Origin: Candidatus Cloacimonadota bacterium | GTDB lineage: Bacteria > Cloacimonadota > Cloacimonadia > Cloacimonadales > TCS61 | Reading direction: 5' to 3' | NCBI GenBank assembly: GCA_027064945.1 | Contig: JAMOPB010000438.1 | Location: 1-6,980, forward strand | DNA: 6,980 bases | Part shown: piece by piece, positions 1 to 5,354 of the stretch | How positions within the stretch are numbered: position 1 is the first letter of the stretch | Layout of the letters: every line of letters starts with the position of its first letter | Program-made: the position numbers and the translations under genes | Notes under the pieces: model-generated | Told to the model about the DNA's origin: nothing | The model's input: only the letters and a program-made list of their open reading frames with translations | The model's database searches: none

Positions 1-20
1 AAACACTTATAAACTTTCTT

Positions 21-55
21 ATCTGAATTAATTTACAAAAAAAAATCATTCAGAT
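21..55. promoter_or_regulatory. 8-bp inverted repeat upstream of the operon
   Basis: ATCTGAAT at 21-28 is exactly complementary to ATTCAGAT at 48-55, separated by a 19-base spacer that includes a run of nine A at 38-46. It lies 20 bp before a possible -35 box. It could be an operator or a weak hairpin. No T-tract follows on the plus strand, so it is a poor terminator in that direction. An 8-bp dyad in AT-rich DNA can arise by chance, so confidence is low. Confidence 0.2.
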
Positions 56-75
56 CTAACATCAATGTAAAATGT

Positions 76-104
76 TTGACAATTTGAATCAACTACAGAA
101 TTTC
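76..104 (+). promoter_or_regulatory. Possible sigma-70-like promoter for the four-gene operon
   Basis: A perfect TTGACA sits at 76-81. At the correct distance the -10 region is only weakly matched: GAATTT at 98-103 (16-bp spacer) or AATTTC at 99-104 (17-bp spacer). Initiation here would leave a leader of roughly 20 to 25 bases before the gene at 133. The -35 is convincing and the -10 is not, and this lineage's promoter consensus is not known to me. Confidence 0.35.
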
Positions 105-120
105 ATATGAAACAAAAATT

Positions 121-126
121 AAGGAG
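121..126 (+). promoter_or_regulatory. Ribosome binding site of the first operon gene
   Basis: AAGGAG lies 6 bases before the ATG at 133 and 9 bases before a second in-frame ATG at 136. Both spacings work, so the two tandem ATG codons cannot be separated by sequence alone. The choice changes the protein by one methionine only. Confidence 0.7.
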
Positions 127-132
127 TTACTT

Positions 133-1272
133 ATGATGAAACGGACATTGGTACTGTTATTGATCATCTACACCAGTTCTCTATTATTTGCAGATCTATC
201 TCTTACTGCTATTGATAAACCAAATGATGATGGTTCCGGAATCATTCTAAATTGGCAATACAGCGGAGAAGAGATTATCGAATTGCAATTATTTAGAAGG
301 CATGATGGTGGTCATTATAATCAAGTTACCACATTTACAGAGTTATCAGGCAAATACACTGATACTAATGAGATTGAAGTCGGAACAGAATATGATTATA
401 AAATCAATGCCATTGCAAATGTTGAATCACCCAAAAATCCCGGGACTTTCAATAAATTAATTATTGAATCTGCTCATGCAAAAGCTACTTCAAAAGCACA
501 ATGGTTCAACACAGACAAAATTTCTGTTTTGATTTTTGGATTGATCTTATTTGTTTCAATTATGTGGTTCATCATTTCTGCGCGTTCCGGTAAAGATCTT
601 TATATAAGAAAAATCGCCGGCTTGGAATCTATGAATGAATCGGTAGGAAGAGCAACAGAAATGGGACAACCTATTTTATTTATTCCGGGAACATTGGATT
701 TGGATGATATGCAAACAATTGCCGGATTAACAATTCTGGGAAAATTAGCAGAACGAGCAGCAGAATATGACACAGAATTGATAGTGCCTGTTTGTCGTTC
801 AATGGTTCTTTCCACAGCAAAAGAGATTGTAAAAGAATCATATCTAAAAGCAGGCCGACCAGATGCTTTTAATCCTGATTCAGTATTTTATCTTACCGAT
901 GACCAATTTGGTTTTGTTGCCGGAGTAGATGGAATTATTGTTCGAGAAAAGCCTGCTGCTAATTTCTTCTTAGGTGCTTTTTATGCTGAATCGTTAATAT
1001 TAGCTGAAACAGGTTTCGCTTCCGGAGCAATCCAAACAGCCGGTACAGCAATGCCAAGTCAATTACCATTTTTTGTAACAGCTTGCGATTACACATTAAT
1101 CGGAGAAGAACTTTTTGCAGCAAGTGCTTATCTTTCAAAAGATCCGCAACAATTGGGAAGCTTAAAGGGACAAGATATTGGAAAAGCAATATTCTTATTT
1201 GTTCTAATCACAGGAATAATTTTTGAAATCTTGGGAATTAGTTGGCTCAAAGATTTTTTAACAATACATTAA
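133..1272 (+). CDS. Membrane protein with signal peptide, FN3-like domain and DUF6754-like domain
   Basis: This 379-residue protein has no assignable biochemical function. A signal peptide is visible at residues 1-20 (KR, a hydrophobic stretch, then LLFA before Asp21). Residues about 22-118 look like one fibronectin type III beta-sandwich, with an ILNWQYSG strand near 38-45 and a GTEYDYKINAIA strand at 84-95. A membrane helix follows at about 128-149, then the basic SARSGKDLYIRK. Under the positive-inside rule, the large domain at about 155-350 is cytoplasmic and the FN3 part periplasmic. A second helix spans about 351-370. The large domain carries FIPGTLDLDDMQTIAG at 183-198 and SLKGQDIGKA at 343-352, and resembles what I remember as DUF6754; I could not run the Pfam search. 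It is the first of four tightly packed membrane-protein genes and probably belongs to the same complex. Confidence 0.85.
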   Translation: MMKRTLVLLLIIYTSSLLFADLSLTAIDKPNDDGSGIILNWQYSGEEIIELQLFRRHDGGHYNQVTTFTELSGKYTDTNEIEVGTEYDYKINAIANVESPKNPGTFNKLIIESAHAKATSKAQWFNTDKISVLIFGLILFVSIMWFIISARSGKDLYIRKIAGLESMNESVGRATEMGQPILFIPGTLDLDDMQTIAGLTILGKLAERAAEYDTELIVPVCRSMVLSTAKEIVKESYLKAGRPDAFNPDSVFYLTDDQFGFVAGVDGIIVREKPAANFFLGAFYAESLILAETGFASGAIQTAGTAMPSQLPFFVTACDYTLIGEELFAASAYLSKDPQQLGSLKGQDIGKAIFLFVLITGIIFEILGISWLKDFLTIH

Positions 1273-1282
1273 GAGAGGCAAT

Positions 1283-1978
1283 ATGAAAAGAACATTACCA
1301 CTTATATTAGCAATGATCACAGGATTTATTGTATTAATCTCTGACTTTATACCTCATTGGCCTTTTGGAATGATAACCAGTGAAATAGAAAAATGGTTTC
1401 TTATAATTTCAGGTTTTGCATTAATATTAGGACAGATAAATTTGATCAAAGTAAACGTAAATAAAATCCGTTTCAAAGCGGAAGGTTGGCAATATTTCAT
1501 TATAACGATAGCAAGTTTTGCCATAATGGTTTTATTTGGAGCTCTTTGGGGAACACAATCAAATGTAGGCTTATTAGGAAATGGGACGAAAATTGTAGAA
1601 GTTATTGGTTCCAAACCATTTGACTATTTATTTGATAATGTATATCAGCATCTTCAAGCTACAATGTTTAGTCTTCTTGCCTTCTTTATTGCTTCAGCTG
1701 CTTATCGTGCTTTTATTGCTCGTACTCCGGAATCAAATTTACTTCTGATTGCAGCAATTTTAGTTATGTTGGGAAATACTAGTTTAGGAAGTTTCTTAAC
1801 TGGTTGGCTACCGGAAAATTTAGATTTCTTACATCTTCCAAATGTATCTCAATTTATAATGAAATATCCAACAACAGCCGGTCAAAGAGCAATTATGATT
1901 GGTGCCGGATTAGGATTAATAGGAAGTTCGTTACGAATTATCTTAGGAATTGAAAGATCTTATCTAGGAGGTAATTAA
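1283..1978 (+). CDS. Polytopic membrane protein, unknown function
   Basis: This 231-residue hydrophobic protein has about six predicted membrane helices, near residues 5-23, 37-55, 70-90, 124-146, 152-172 and 201-222. There is no signal peptide beyond the first helix and no motif of a known transporter or enzyme. The longest non-membrane stretches are about 91-122, containing GTQSNVGLLGNGTK, and 174-200. The C-terminus ends in GIERSYLGGN, whose mix of charged and aromatic residues looks like a conserved tail. The gene starts 10 bp after the previous stop with a GAGAGG ribosome site at 1273-1278, and its stop overlaps the next start by one base (TAATG). It is therefore very likely co-translated with gene 3 and made as a partner of its neighbours. 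I do not recognise the family beyond seeing it as a companion of DUF6754-type genes. Confidence 0.85.
   Translation: MKRTLPLILAMITGFIVLISDFIPHWPFGMITSEIEKWFLIISGFALILGQINLIKVNVNKIRFKAEGWQYFIITIASFAIMVLFGALWGTQSNVGLLGNGTKIVEVIGSKPFDYLFDNVYQHLQATMFSLLAFFIASAAYRAFIARTPESNLLLIAAILVMLGNTSLGSFLTGWLPENLDFLHLPNVSQFIMKYPTTAGQRAIMIGAGLGLIGSSLRIILGIERSYLGGN
1966..1972 (+). promoter_or_regulatory. Strong internal ribosome binding site (AGGAGGT)
   Basis: A full AGGAGGT sits inside the last codons of gene 2, five bases before the ATG of gene 3 at 1978. It encodes part of the Gly-Gly-Asn end of gene 2. The TAATG stop-start overlap together with a consensus site indicates efficient, coupled translation and fixes the start of gene 3. 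Confidence 0.85.
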
Positions 1979-2802
1979 TGGCTGCTAAATCAATTGATCG
2001 CCGCTGGATCTATCTATTCATTTTCTTAGGTGTTGCTTTCCCGCTTATTTTTGTAATCGGATTACCTATTGAAATAACTGAAAACACGCAAATGGCTTAC
2101 GATTTGATAGACAATACACCAGCAGGTTCTCATGTGTTATATTCTTTTGATTATGACCCTGCCAGTATGCCTGAATTACATCCAATGGCAAAAGCAATGG
2201 TTCGTCATAGTATTGAGAAAAAACATAAAATAATTTTTACTGCACTTTGGCCGATGGGCGTGCAAATGATCGATGATATTATGGAACAACTTTCAACTGA
2301 ATATCCCGATTTGGTTTATGGTGAAGATTATGTTAATTTAGGATTTAAAGTCGGTGGAATAGTAACTATTCAAGCAATGGGCAAGAATTTTCGTTCTGTT
2401 TTCCCTACCGATGCTAATGGTAAGAAGATAGATAAGTTACCAATAATGAATAATATCGAAAACTATAATAATATCAGTTATATTTGCAGTTTTTCTGCGG
2501 GAGCACCAGGAATAAAAGAATGGGTTCAGATTGGAAATGATGTTTATAAAAGACCGGTAACAGGTGGGGTAACAGGTGTTAGCGCTCCCAGTATTTTACC
2601 TTATGTAAACGAGCAAAAACAGCTTACTGGATTACTTGCAGGATTAAAAGCTGCAGCAGAATATGAAAAACTTATTGGTGCACCGGCACTTGCAACTGCC
2701 GGAATGGATGCTCAATCTTTGGCTCACCTAATAATAATAATTTTTATCGTAATAGGAAACATCAATTATTGGCGAAATAAAAAGAAAAAAGGAGATAAAT
2801 AA
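1978..2802 (+). CDS. Membrane-anchored protein with large extracytoplasmic domain, unknown function
   Basis: This 274-residue protein has one membrane helix at each end (about 10-29 and 246-263). Both termini are basic (SIDRRW at the start, NKKKKGDK at the end), so both should be cytoplasmic and the 215-residue middle extracytoplasmic. The middle alternates short hydrophobic strands and helices: GSHVLYSFDYDP at 50-61, KIIFTALWPMG at 84-94 and VGGIVTIQAMG at 125-135. This suggests an alpha/beta fold, but no nucleotide-binding or catalytic motif is evident. The tract from VTGGVTG (194-200) through GMDAQS (242-247) into the last helix resembles in layout the end of gene 1's domain, although identity is low. 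It overlaps both neighbours by one base, so it is a core member of the operon. It could be a sensor, scaffold or substrate-binding part of a complex; the sequence does not decide. Confidence 0.85.
   Translation: MAAKSIDRRWIYLFIFLGVAFPLIFVIGLPIEITENTQMAYDLIDNTPAGSHVLYSFDYDPASMPELHPMAKAMVRHSIEKKHKIIFTALWPMGVQMIDDIMEQLSTEYPDLVYGEDYVNLGFKVGGIVTIQAMGKNFRSVFPTDANGKKIDKLPIMNNIENYNNISYICSFSAGAPGIKEWVQIGNDVYKRPVTGGVTGVSAPSILPYVNEQKQLTGLLAGLKAAAEYEKLIGAPALATAGMDAQSLAHLIIIIFIVIGNINYWRNKKKKGDK
2788..2794 (+). promoter_or_regulatory. Ribosome binding site of the fourth operon gene
   Basis: AAAGGAG lies within the lysine-rich tail of gene 3, seven bases before the ATG at 2802. As at the previous junction, the stop TAA shares its last A with the ATG, so coupled translation is expected. 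Confidence 0.75.
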
Positions 2803-3440
2803 TGGTAGATTTTTTTGAAGTTCTTGGAATATGGCTCGGAGCATTTTTCACTTTTGCCATTTTCAGTTTCCTTTATAAAGATAATCCGGTTTATAAAGTT
2901 GCTGAGCAAATATTTGTTGGATTGTCAGCGGGATATTGGTTTATTTACACAATTTTTAACGTAATGATTCCAAATCTGCTAACTCCCCTTTCCAACAATT
3001 TCTCCGCAAATTACATATTGATATTACCTGCAATTTTGGGCATAATGATGCTGATGCGATTAGTTCCAAAAGCAGAATGGCTAAGTCGTTTTCCTATTGC
3101 AATTCTAATTGCCACAACAGCTGGAATTTCTTTTTTAAGATTCCTTAAATCTGACGTAATTGGTCAATTAAATGCAACAATGATTAATCCTTTTGCAGGA
3201 GCAAATTGGGTAGTAATTGTTGGACAAATTTTATTAGTGGTAGGAACAATTACCGGTGTAGTTTATTTCTATTTCAGCAAGAAACATGAAGGTGCTTTTG
3301 GTGTTACTGCTAAGATAGGAATTTATTTCTTAATGGTAAGTTTCGGTGCTGCATTTGGTTATACAGCAATGGCAAGAATATCTTTATTAATAGGAAGATT
3401 ACAATTTTTGTTAGGAGATTGGTTACATCTGATAAAGTAG
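2802..3440 (+). CDS. Polytopic membrane protein, unknown function
   Basis: This 212-residue hydrophobic protein has about six, possibly seven, membrane helices, near residues 5-23, 35-57, 70-86, 98-115, 136-157, 171-189 and perhaps 190-206. Two parts look conserved from memory of similar uncharacterised proteins. One is the loop and helix FLYKDNPVYKVAEQIFVGLS at 23-42. The other is a C-terminal ARISLLIGRLQFLLGDWL at 191-208, which looks amphipathic and carries two arginines. No transporter or enzyme signature is visible. It is the last gene of the operon, coupled to gene 3 by a one-base overlap, and is followed after about 40 bp by a strong terminator. Together with gene 2 it probably forms the membrane core of a complex holding the soluble domains of genes 1 and 3. 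Confidence 0.85.
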   Translation: MVDFFEVLGIWLGAFFTFAIFSFLYKDNPVYKVAEQIFVGLSAGYWFIYTIFNVMIPNLLTPLSNNFSANYILILPAILGIMMLMRLVPKAEWLSRFPIAILIATTAGISFLRFLKSDVIGQLNATMINPFAGANWVVIVGQILLVVGTITGVVYFYFSKKHEGAFGVTAKIGIYFLMVSFGAAFGYTAMARISLLIGRLQFLLGDWLHLIK

Positions 3441-3481
3441 CAAAACTTACTTCTTAGAAAATTTTGTGCATAAAATAACTC

Positions 3482-3507
3482 GAGCCTCTTGAAACTTCAA
3501 GAGGCTC
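3482..3507 (+). terminator. Intrinsic terminator of the four-gene operon
   Basis: GAGCCTCTTGAA at 3482-3493 is a perfect reverse complement of TTCAAGAGGCTC at 3496-3507. Folding with a four-base AACT loop gives an 11-bp stem with a GC-rich base. It is followed by TTATTAATT and starts 41 bp after the stop of the last operon gene. On the minus strand the stem is followed by a moderately T-rich stretch, so it may also stop transcription arriving from the facing genes. Confidence 0.85.
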
Positions 3508-3542
3508 TTATTAATTGATGAACAGGTAAAAATTCCGTTTTT

Positions 3543-3603
3543 GTTATCCTTAATGATAACGATTATCTGAATGTTATCGAAGGATGAAGAGACTATAACG
3601 ATT
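3543..3603. repeat. Nested palindromes and direct repeats
   Basis: GTTATC at 3543-3548 can pair with GATAAC at 3555-3560, and the same GATAAC can instead pair with GTTATC at 3573-3578. The second pairing is enclosed by ATCCTT at 3546-3551 with AAGGAT at 3580-3585, giving a longer imperfect hairpin. ATAACGATT occurs at 3556-3564 and again at 3595-3603, where the next hairpin repeat begins. The block therefore offers two mutually exclusive folds. It may be a degraded repeat element, or part of the same element as the hairpin to its right. Confidence 0.55.
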
Positions 3604-3650
3604 TTGTCGCACTTCGATACGGAACTTCGTTCCTACTCAGTGTGACAAAA
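3602..3650. repeat. Hairpin repeat of the TGTCACACTGAG / CGAAGTG type
   Basis: TTTTGTCGCACT at 3602-3613 pairs with AGTGTGACAAAA at 3639-3650 over 12 positions, 11 Watson-Crick and one G-T at 3609/3643. Inside it, GGAAC at 3621-3625 pairs with GTTCC at 3629-3633 around a TTC loop. Read on the minus strand it starts with TGTCACACTGAGT and contains ATCGAAGTGCGACA. I remember this pattern as a dispersed intergenic repeat in Bacteroidota, Cloacimonadota and related draft genomes. It is probably one copy of a small non-autonomous repeat family, and might also act as a terminator for either strand since T runs flank the stem. Confidence 0.65.
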
Positions 3651-3699
3651 ATATCATAGATTCTGTTTTTCCAATTAAAAATTCAACATTCACAAATCT

Positions 3700-3825
3700 T
3701 CACGTCTCCCTTTTCACATTTCACTTCTCACCTTTCACTTCTCACATTATACATTCTTCATTATACATTCTACATTATACATTATACTTTCTACATTATA
3801 CTTTCTACTTGTCACTTTTCACTTA
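3700..3825. repeat. Tandem array of degenerate 7-bp units
   Basis: From 3700 to 3825 the sequence divides without slippage into 18 heptamers. The last 16 (3714-3825) fit closely the pattern [A/C/T][T/C]AC[A/T/C]T[T/C], with few misfits. Units include TCACTTC, TCACATT, ATACATT, CTACATT, ATACTTT and TCACTTT. TCAC-starting units occupy both ends, and ATAC or CTAC units fill the middle. The array ends 4 bp before the stop codon of the facing minus-strand gene, so it would form that gene's 3' untranslated region. It resembles in form the heptanucleotide STRR repeats known from cyanobacteria, without implying homology. Confidence 0.75.
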
Positions 3826-3829
3826 ATAA

Positions 3830-5251
3830 TTATCTCTTTCTCAGCATATAATCTTTTTTCTGAAGATAATCATACCGTAGATTCATACCAGGTTGATATT
3901 TCAATGCAATTATTGCTTCATGCTCTTCTTTCAAGGAAGCATAATCTGCAAAATCCAATGTATTGATAATAGCTTTGAATACGCGAATAGCTCCGGAATG
4001 ATCAGCAAGAACAATCCTATTCCCAAGATTTTGTTTAAGCATCTCTACGAAACTAAATCCAATTCTCCAATCTGCTTCAAGCAATGTTTCACCTTCAGGG
4101 AAATGGAAAAATCTGTTTTTAAAATATTTTTTAGCTAAAGATAATTTTGCCTTATCATCACCTTTCCAAGTATCACCATAGATTTTTACGGTCTCAGCAA
4201 AAACATCTTTCTTATAACGATGTGTTAAAGCTCCATATTTTTGAGAATTTATTCCATACAGAGAATTGAATGAAATGTTTGTGTAACCGGCTTCTTGTAA
4301 GAAATATCGTGAAGTTTGCTCTGTATTTTCGCTTTCGGAACCAAAAACCTTAATTGGGGTTTCTTTTGCCCAAGGCCATAATGGATATCCCACTTCATTA
4401 AGTTTATCTACAACAACTCTTAGATCTTTTCCTAACTCACGAGCGTTTTTAATGCCATCTTCATGAAGATAATTTCCAATTGAGCCTGAAACTCTTCGAT
4501 TATCTTTCCAACTATCCCAATATCCGGAACCTACAAATACAGGATTATCTCCACCGGATTCATAATGCGATCTTCCATGACGAATTAGAAAAACTTGGGT
4601 TTGATTTATTGGAACATAAGCTTGAGGGAAAAGAGGAATTGCTTTTCCATTAGGAAGCCAAACAATTTTTTCTCTCATATTCAAACCGCTTCCATCATCC
4701 AAAATTCTACCATAATCACGAATTTTCTCATTCTTATCAACTGCCATATCGTCGGCTAAAACAAGTTTTGTGCGATAACGAGTCATACTTGATCCGATAT
4801 GAGGAATATGTTGCGGGCAAATATCATTATCGAATTTTCTTAAATTAAATATCTGCATCATCAAACGTTTAAAACTATCATTTTTTATAAGTCCATTCCA
4901 AGCCAGAAAGAAAATATATGGCCCGTTTTTACTTGGAAAATAATTCTTAATAAATTCATATTTGCGTTTAATATAAGATTTTGGAGTGATATGTGAGTCC
5001 ATTCCCAAAAGGAAAAAATAGATTCGCTTTCCATAAGATTTAAGCTCATTTATCAATTCCGGAGTTACACTTTTTTCATTTAAGCCACATTTACCTTCGT
5101 AAACCATATTCAAAAATTGAATATCTCGTCTTACTGAATCCAGAGTATAACAATTATGGAATTCTCGATGTTCTCTTTGAAATACATTACTTTCGATTTT
5201 AATTTTCGGTTCCGAATTACTTTTTACTTTTCCATTTTTCGTTGCATTCAT
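3830..5251 (-). CDS. Phosphoglycerate-mutase-like (histidine phosphatase superfamily) protein with long N-terminal extension
   Basis: Residues about 216-465 form a histidine phosphatase domain close in pattern to cofactor-dependent phosphoglycerate mutase. Visible are FLIRHGRS at 221-228 (catalytic His225), a glycine and aspartate-rich insertion, HEDGIKNARELG at 263-274, GINSQKYGAL at 333-342, ETVKIYGDTW at 353-362, FPEGET at 384-389, and the second histidine in LADHSG at 415-420 (His418). By eye against E. coli GpmA, the pocket arginine Arg62 falls on Asn309 (SESENTEQT, 305-313), and the acid Glu89 with Arg90 falls on Ser336 and Gln337. Mutase activity is therefore doubtful; it may be an altered phosphatase or a non-catalytic binder. 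Residues 1-215 are not recognised: there is no signal peptide, residues 1-20 are polar and lysine-rich, and the protein is nearly twice the usual 230-250 residues. It lies 103 bp after the peptidase gene on the same strand. Confidence 0.8.
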   Translation of the reverse strand: MNATKNGKVKSNSEPKIKIESNVFQREHREFHNCYTLDSVRRDIQFLNMVYEGKCGLNEKSVTPELINELKSYGKRIYFFLLGMDSHITPKSYIKRKYEFIKNYFPSKNGPYIFFLAWNGLIKNDSFKRLMMQIFNLRKFDNDICPQHIPHIGSSMTRYRTKLVLADDMAVDKNEKIRDYGRILDDGSGLNMREKIVWLPNGKAIPLFPQAYVPINQTQVFLIRHGRSHYESGGDNPVFVGSGYWDSWKDNRRVSGSIGNYLHEDGIKNARELGKDLRVVVDKLNEVGYPLWPWAKETPIKVFGSESENTEQTSRYFLQEAGYTNISFNSLYGINSQKYGALTHRYKKDVFAETVKIYGDTWKGDDKAKLSLAKKYFKNRFFHFPEGETLLEADWRIGFSFVEMLKQNLGNRIVLADHSGAIRVFKAIINTLDFADYASLKEEHEAIIALKYQPGMNLRYDYLQKKDYMLRKR

Positions 5252-5255
5252 ACTT

Positions 5256-5262
5256 ACCTCCT
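5256..5262 (-). promoter_or_regulatory. Consensus ribosome binding site (AGGAGGT)
   Basis: On the minus strand AGGAGGT precedes the ATG at 5251 by four bases. It is a full anti-Shine-Dalgarno match, so it fixes the start of the phosphoglycerate-mutase-like gene and argues against any later methionine. Confidence 0.85.
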
Positions 5263-5286
5263 AACAATGGCTTCTTATAAAAATAC

Positions 5287-5320
5287 TAGAAAATCCAAAC
5301 AGATATTTTCTAATATTTTC
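5287..5320. promoter_or_regulatory. Inverted and direct repeats upstream of the mutase-like gene
   Basis: TAGAAAAT at 5287-5294 is complementary to ATTTTCTA at 5305-5312, with a 10-bp gap. ATATTTTC is directly repeated at 5303-5310 and 5313-5320, one helical turn apart. The elements lie 36-69 bp before the minus-strand start at 5251, where a regulator could bind. A candidate minus-strand promoter just upstream (TTGTCC at 5351-5346, TATAGG at 5330-5325, 15-bp spacer) is weak. AT-rich composition makes chance matches likely. Confidence 0.2.
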
Positions 5321-5354
5321 ATTTCCTATACATTAATCAATAATCGGACAATTT

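Larger units (their letters stand above)
3441..3829. other. 389-bp convergent intergenic interval filled with repeats
   Basis: No protein gene or recognisable RNA gene was seen here on either strand. From left to right it holds a terminator hairpin (3482-3507), a nested palindrome and direct-repeat block (3543-3603), a hairpin repeat (3602-3650), a short AT-rich link, and a pyrimidine-rich tandem array of 7-bp units (3700-3825). Stacking of several non-coding repeats between two convergent transcription units is typical of a neutral site where repeats can settle without breaking a gene or promoter. Confidence 0.8.

Noticed and set aside
959..1189. 76-codon minus-strand open frame inside gene 1
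   Set aside because: It is antisense to a well-supported domain and has no ribosome site or family features.
1354..1614. 86-codon minus-strand open frame inside gene 2
   Set aside because: It is antisense to membrane-helix codons, which often leave long open frames on the opposite strand.
3700..3825. Possible CRISPR array
   Set aside because: The units are 7 bp, directly abutting and without spacers, and no cas genes are nearby.
3441..3829. Small RNA or tRNA gene in the convergent interval
   Set aside because: No cloverleaf, conserved T-loop or promoter was seen; the hairpins are explained by a terminator and repeats.
3893..4138. 81-codon open frame on the plus strand
   Set aside because: It lies wholly inside the mutase-like gene on the other strand, has no ribosome site and gives a Cys/Phe-rich protein of no known type; it is a shadow.
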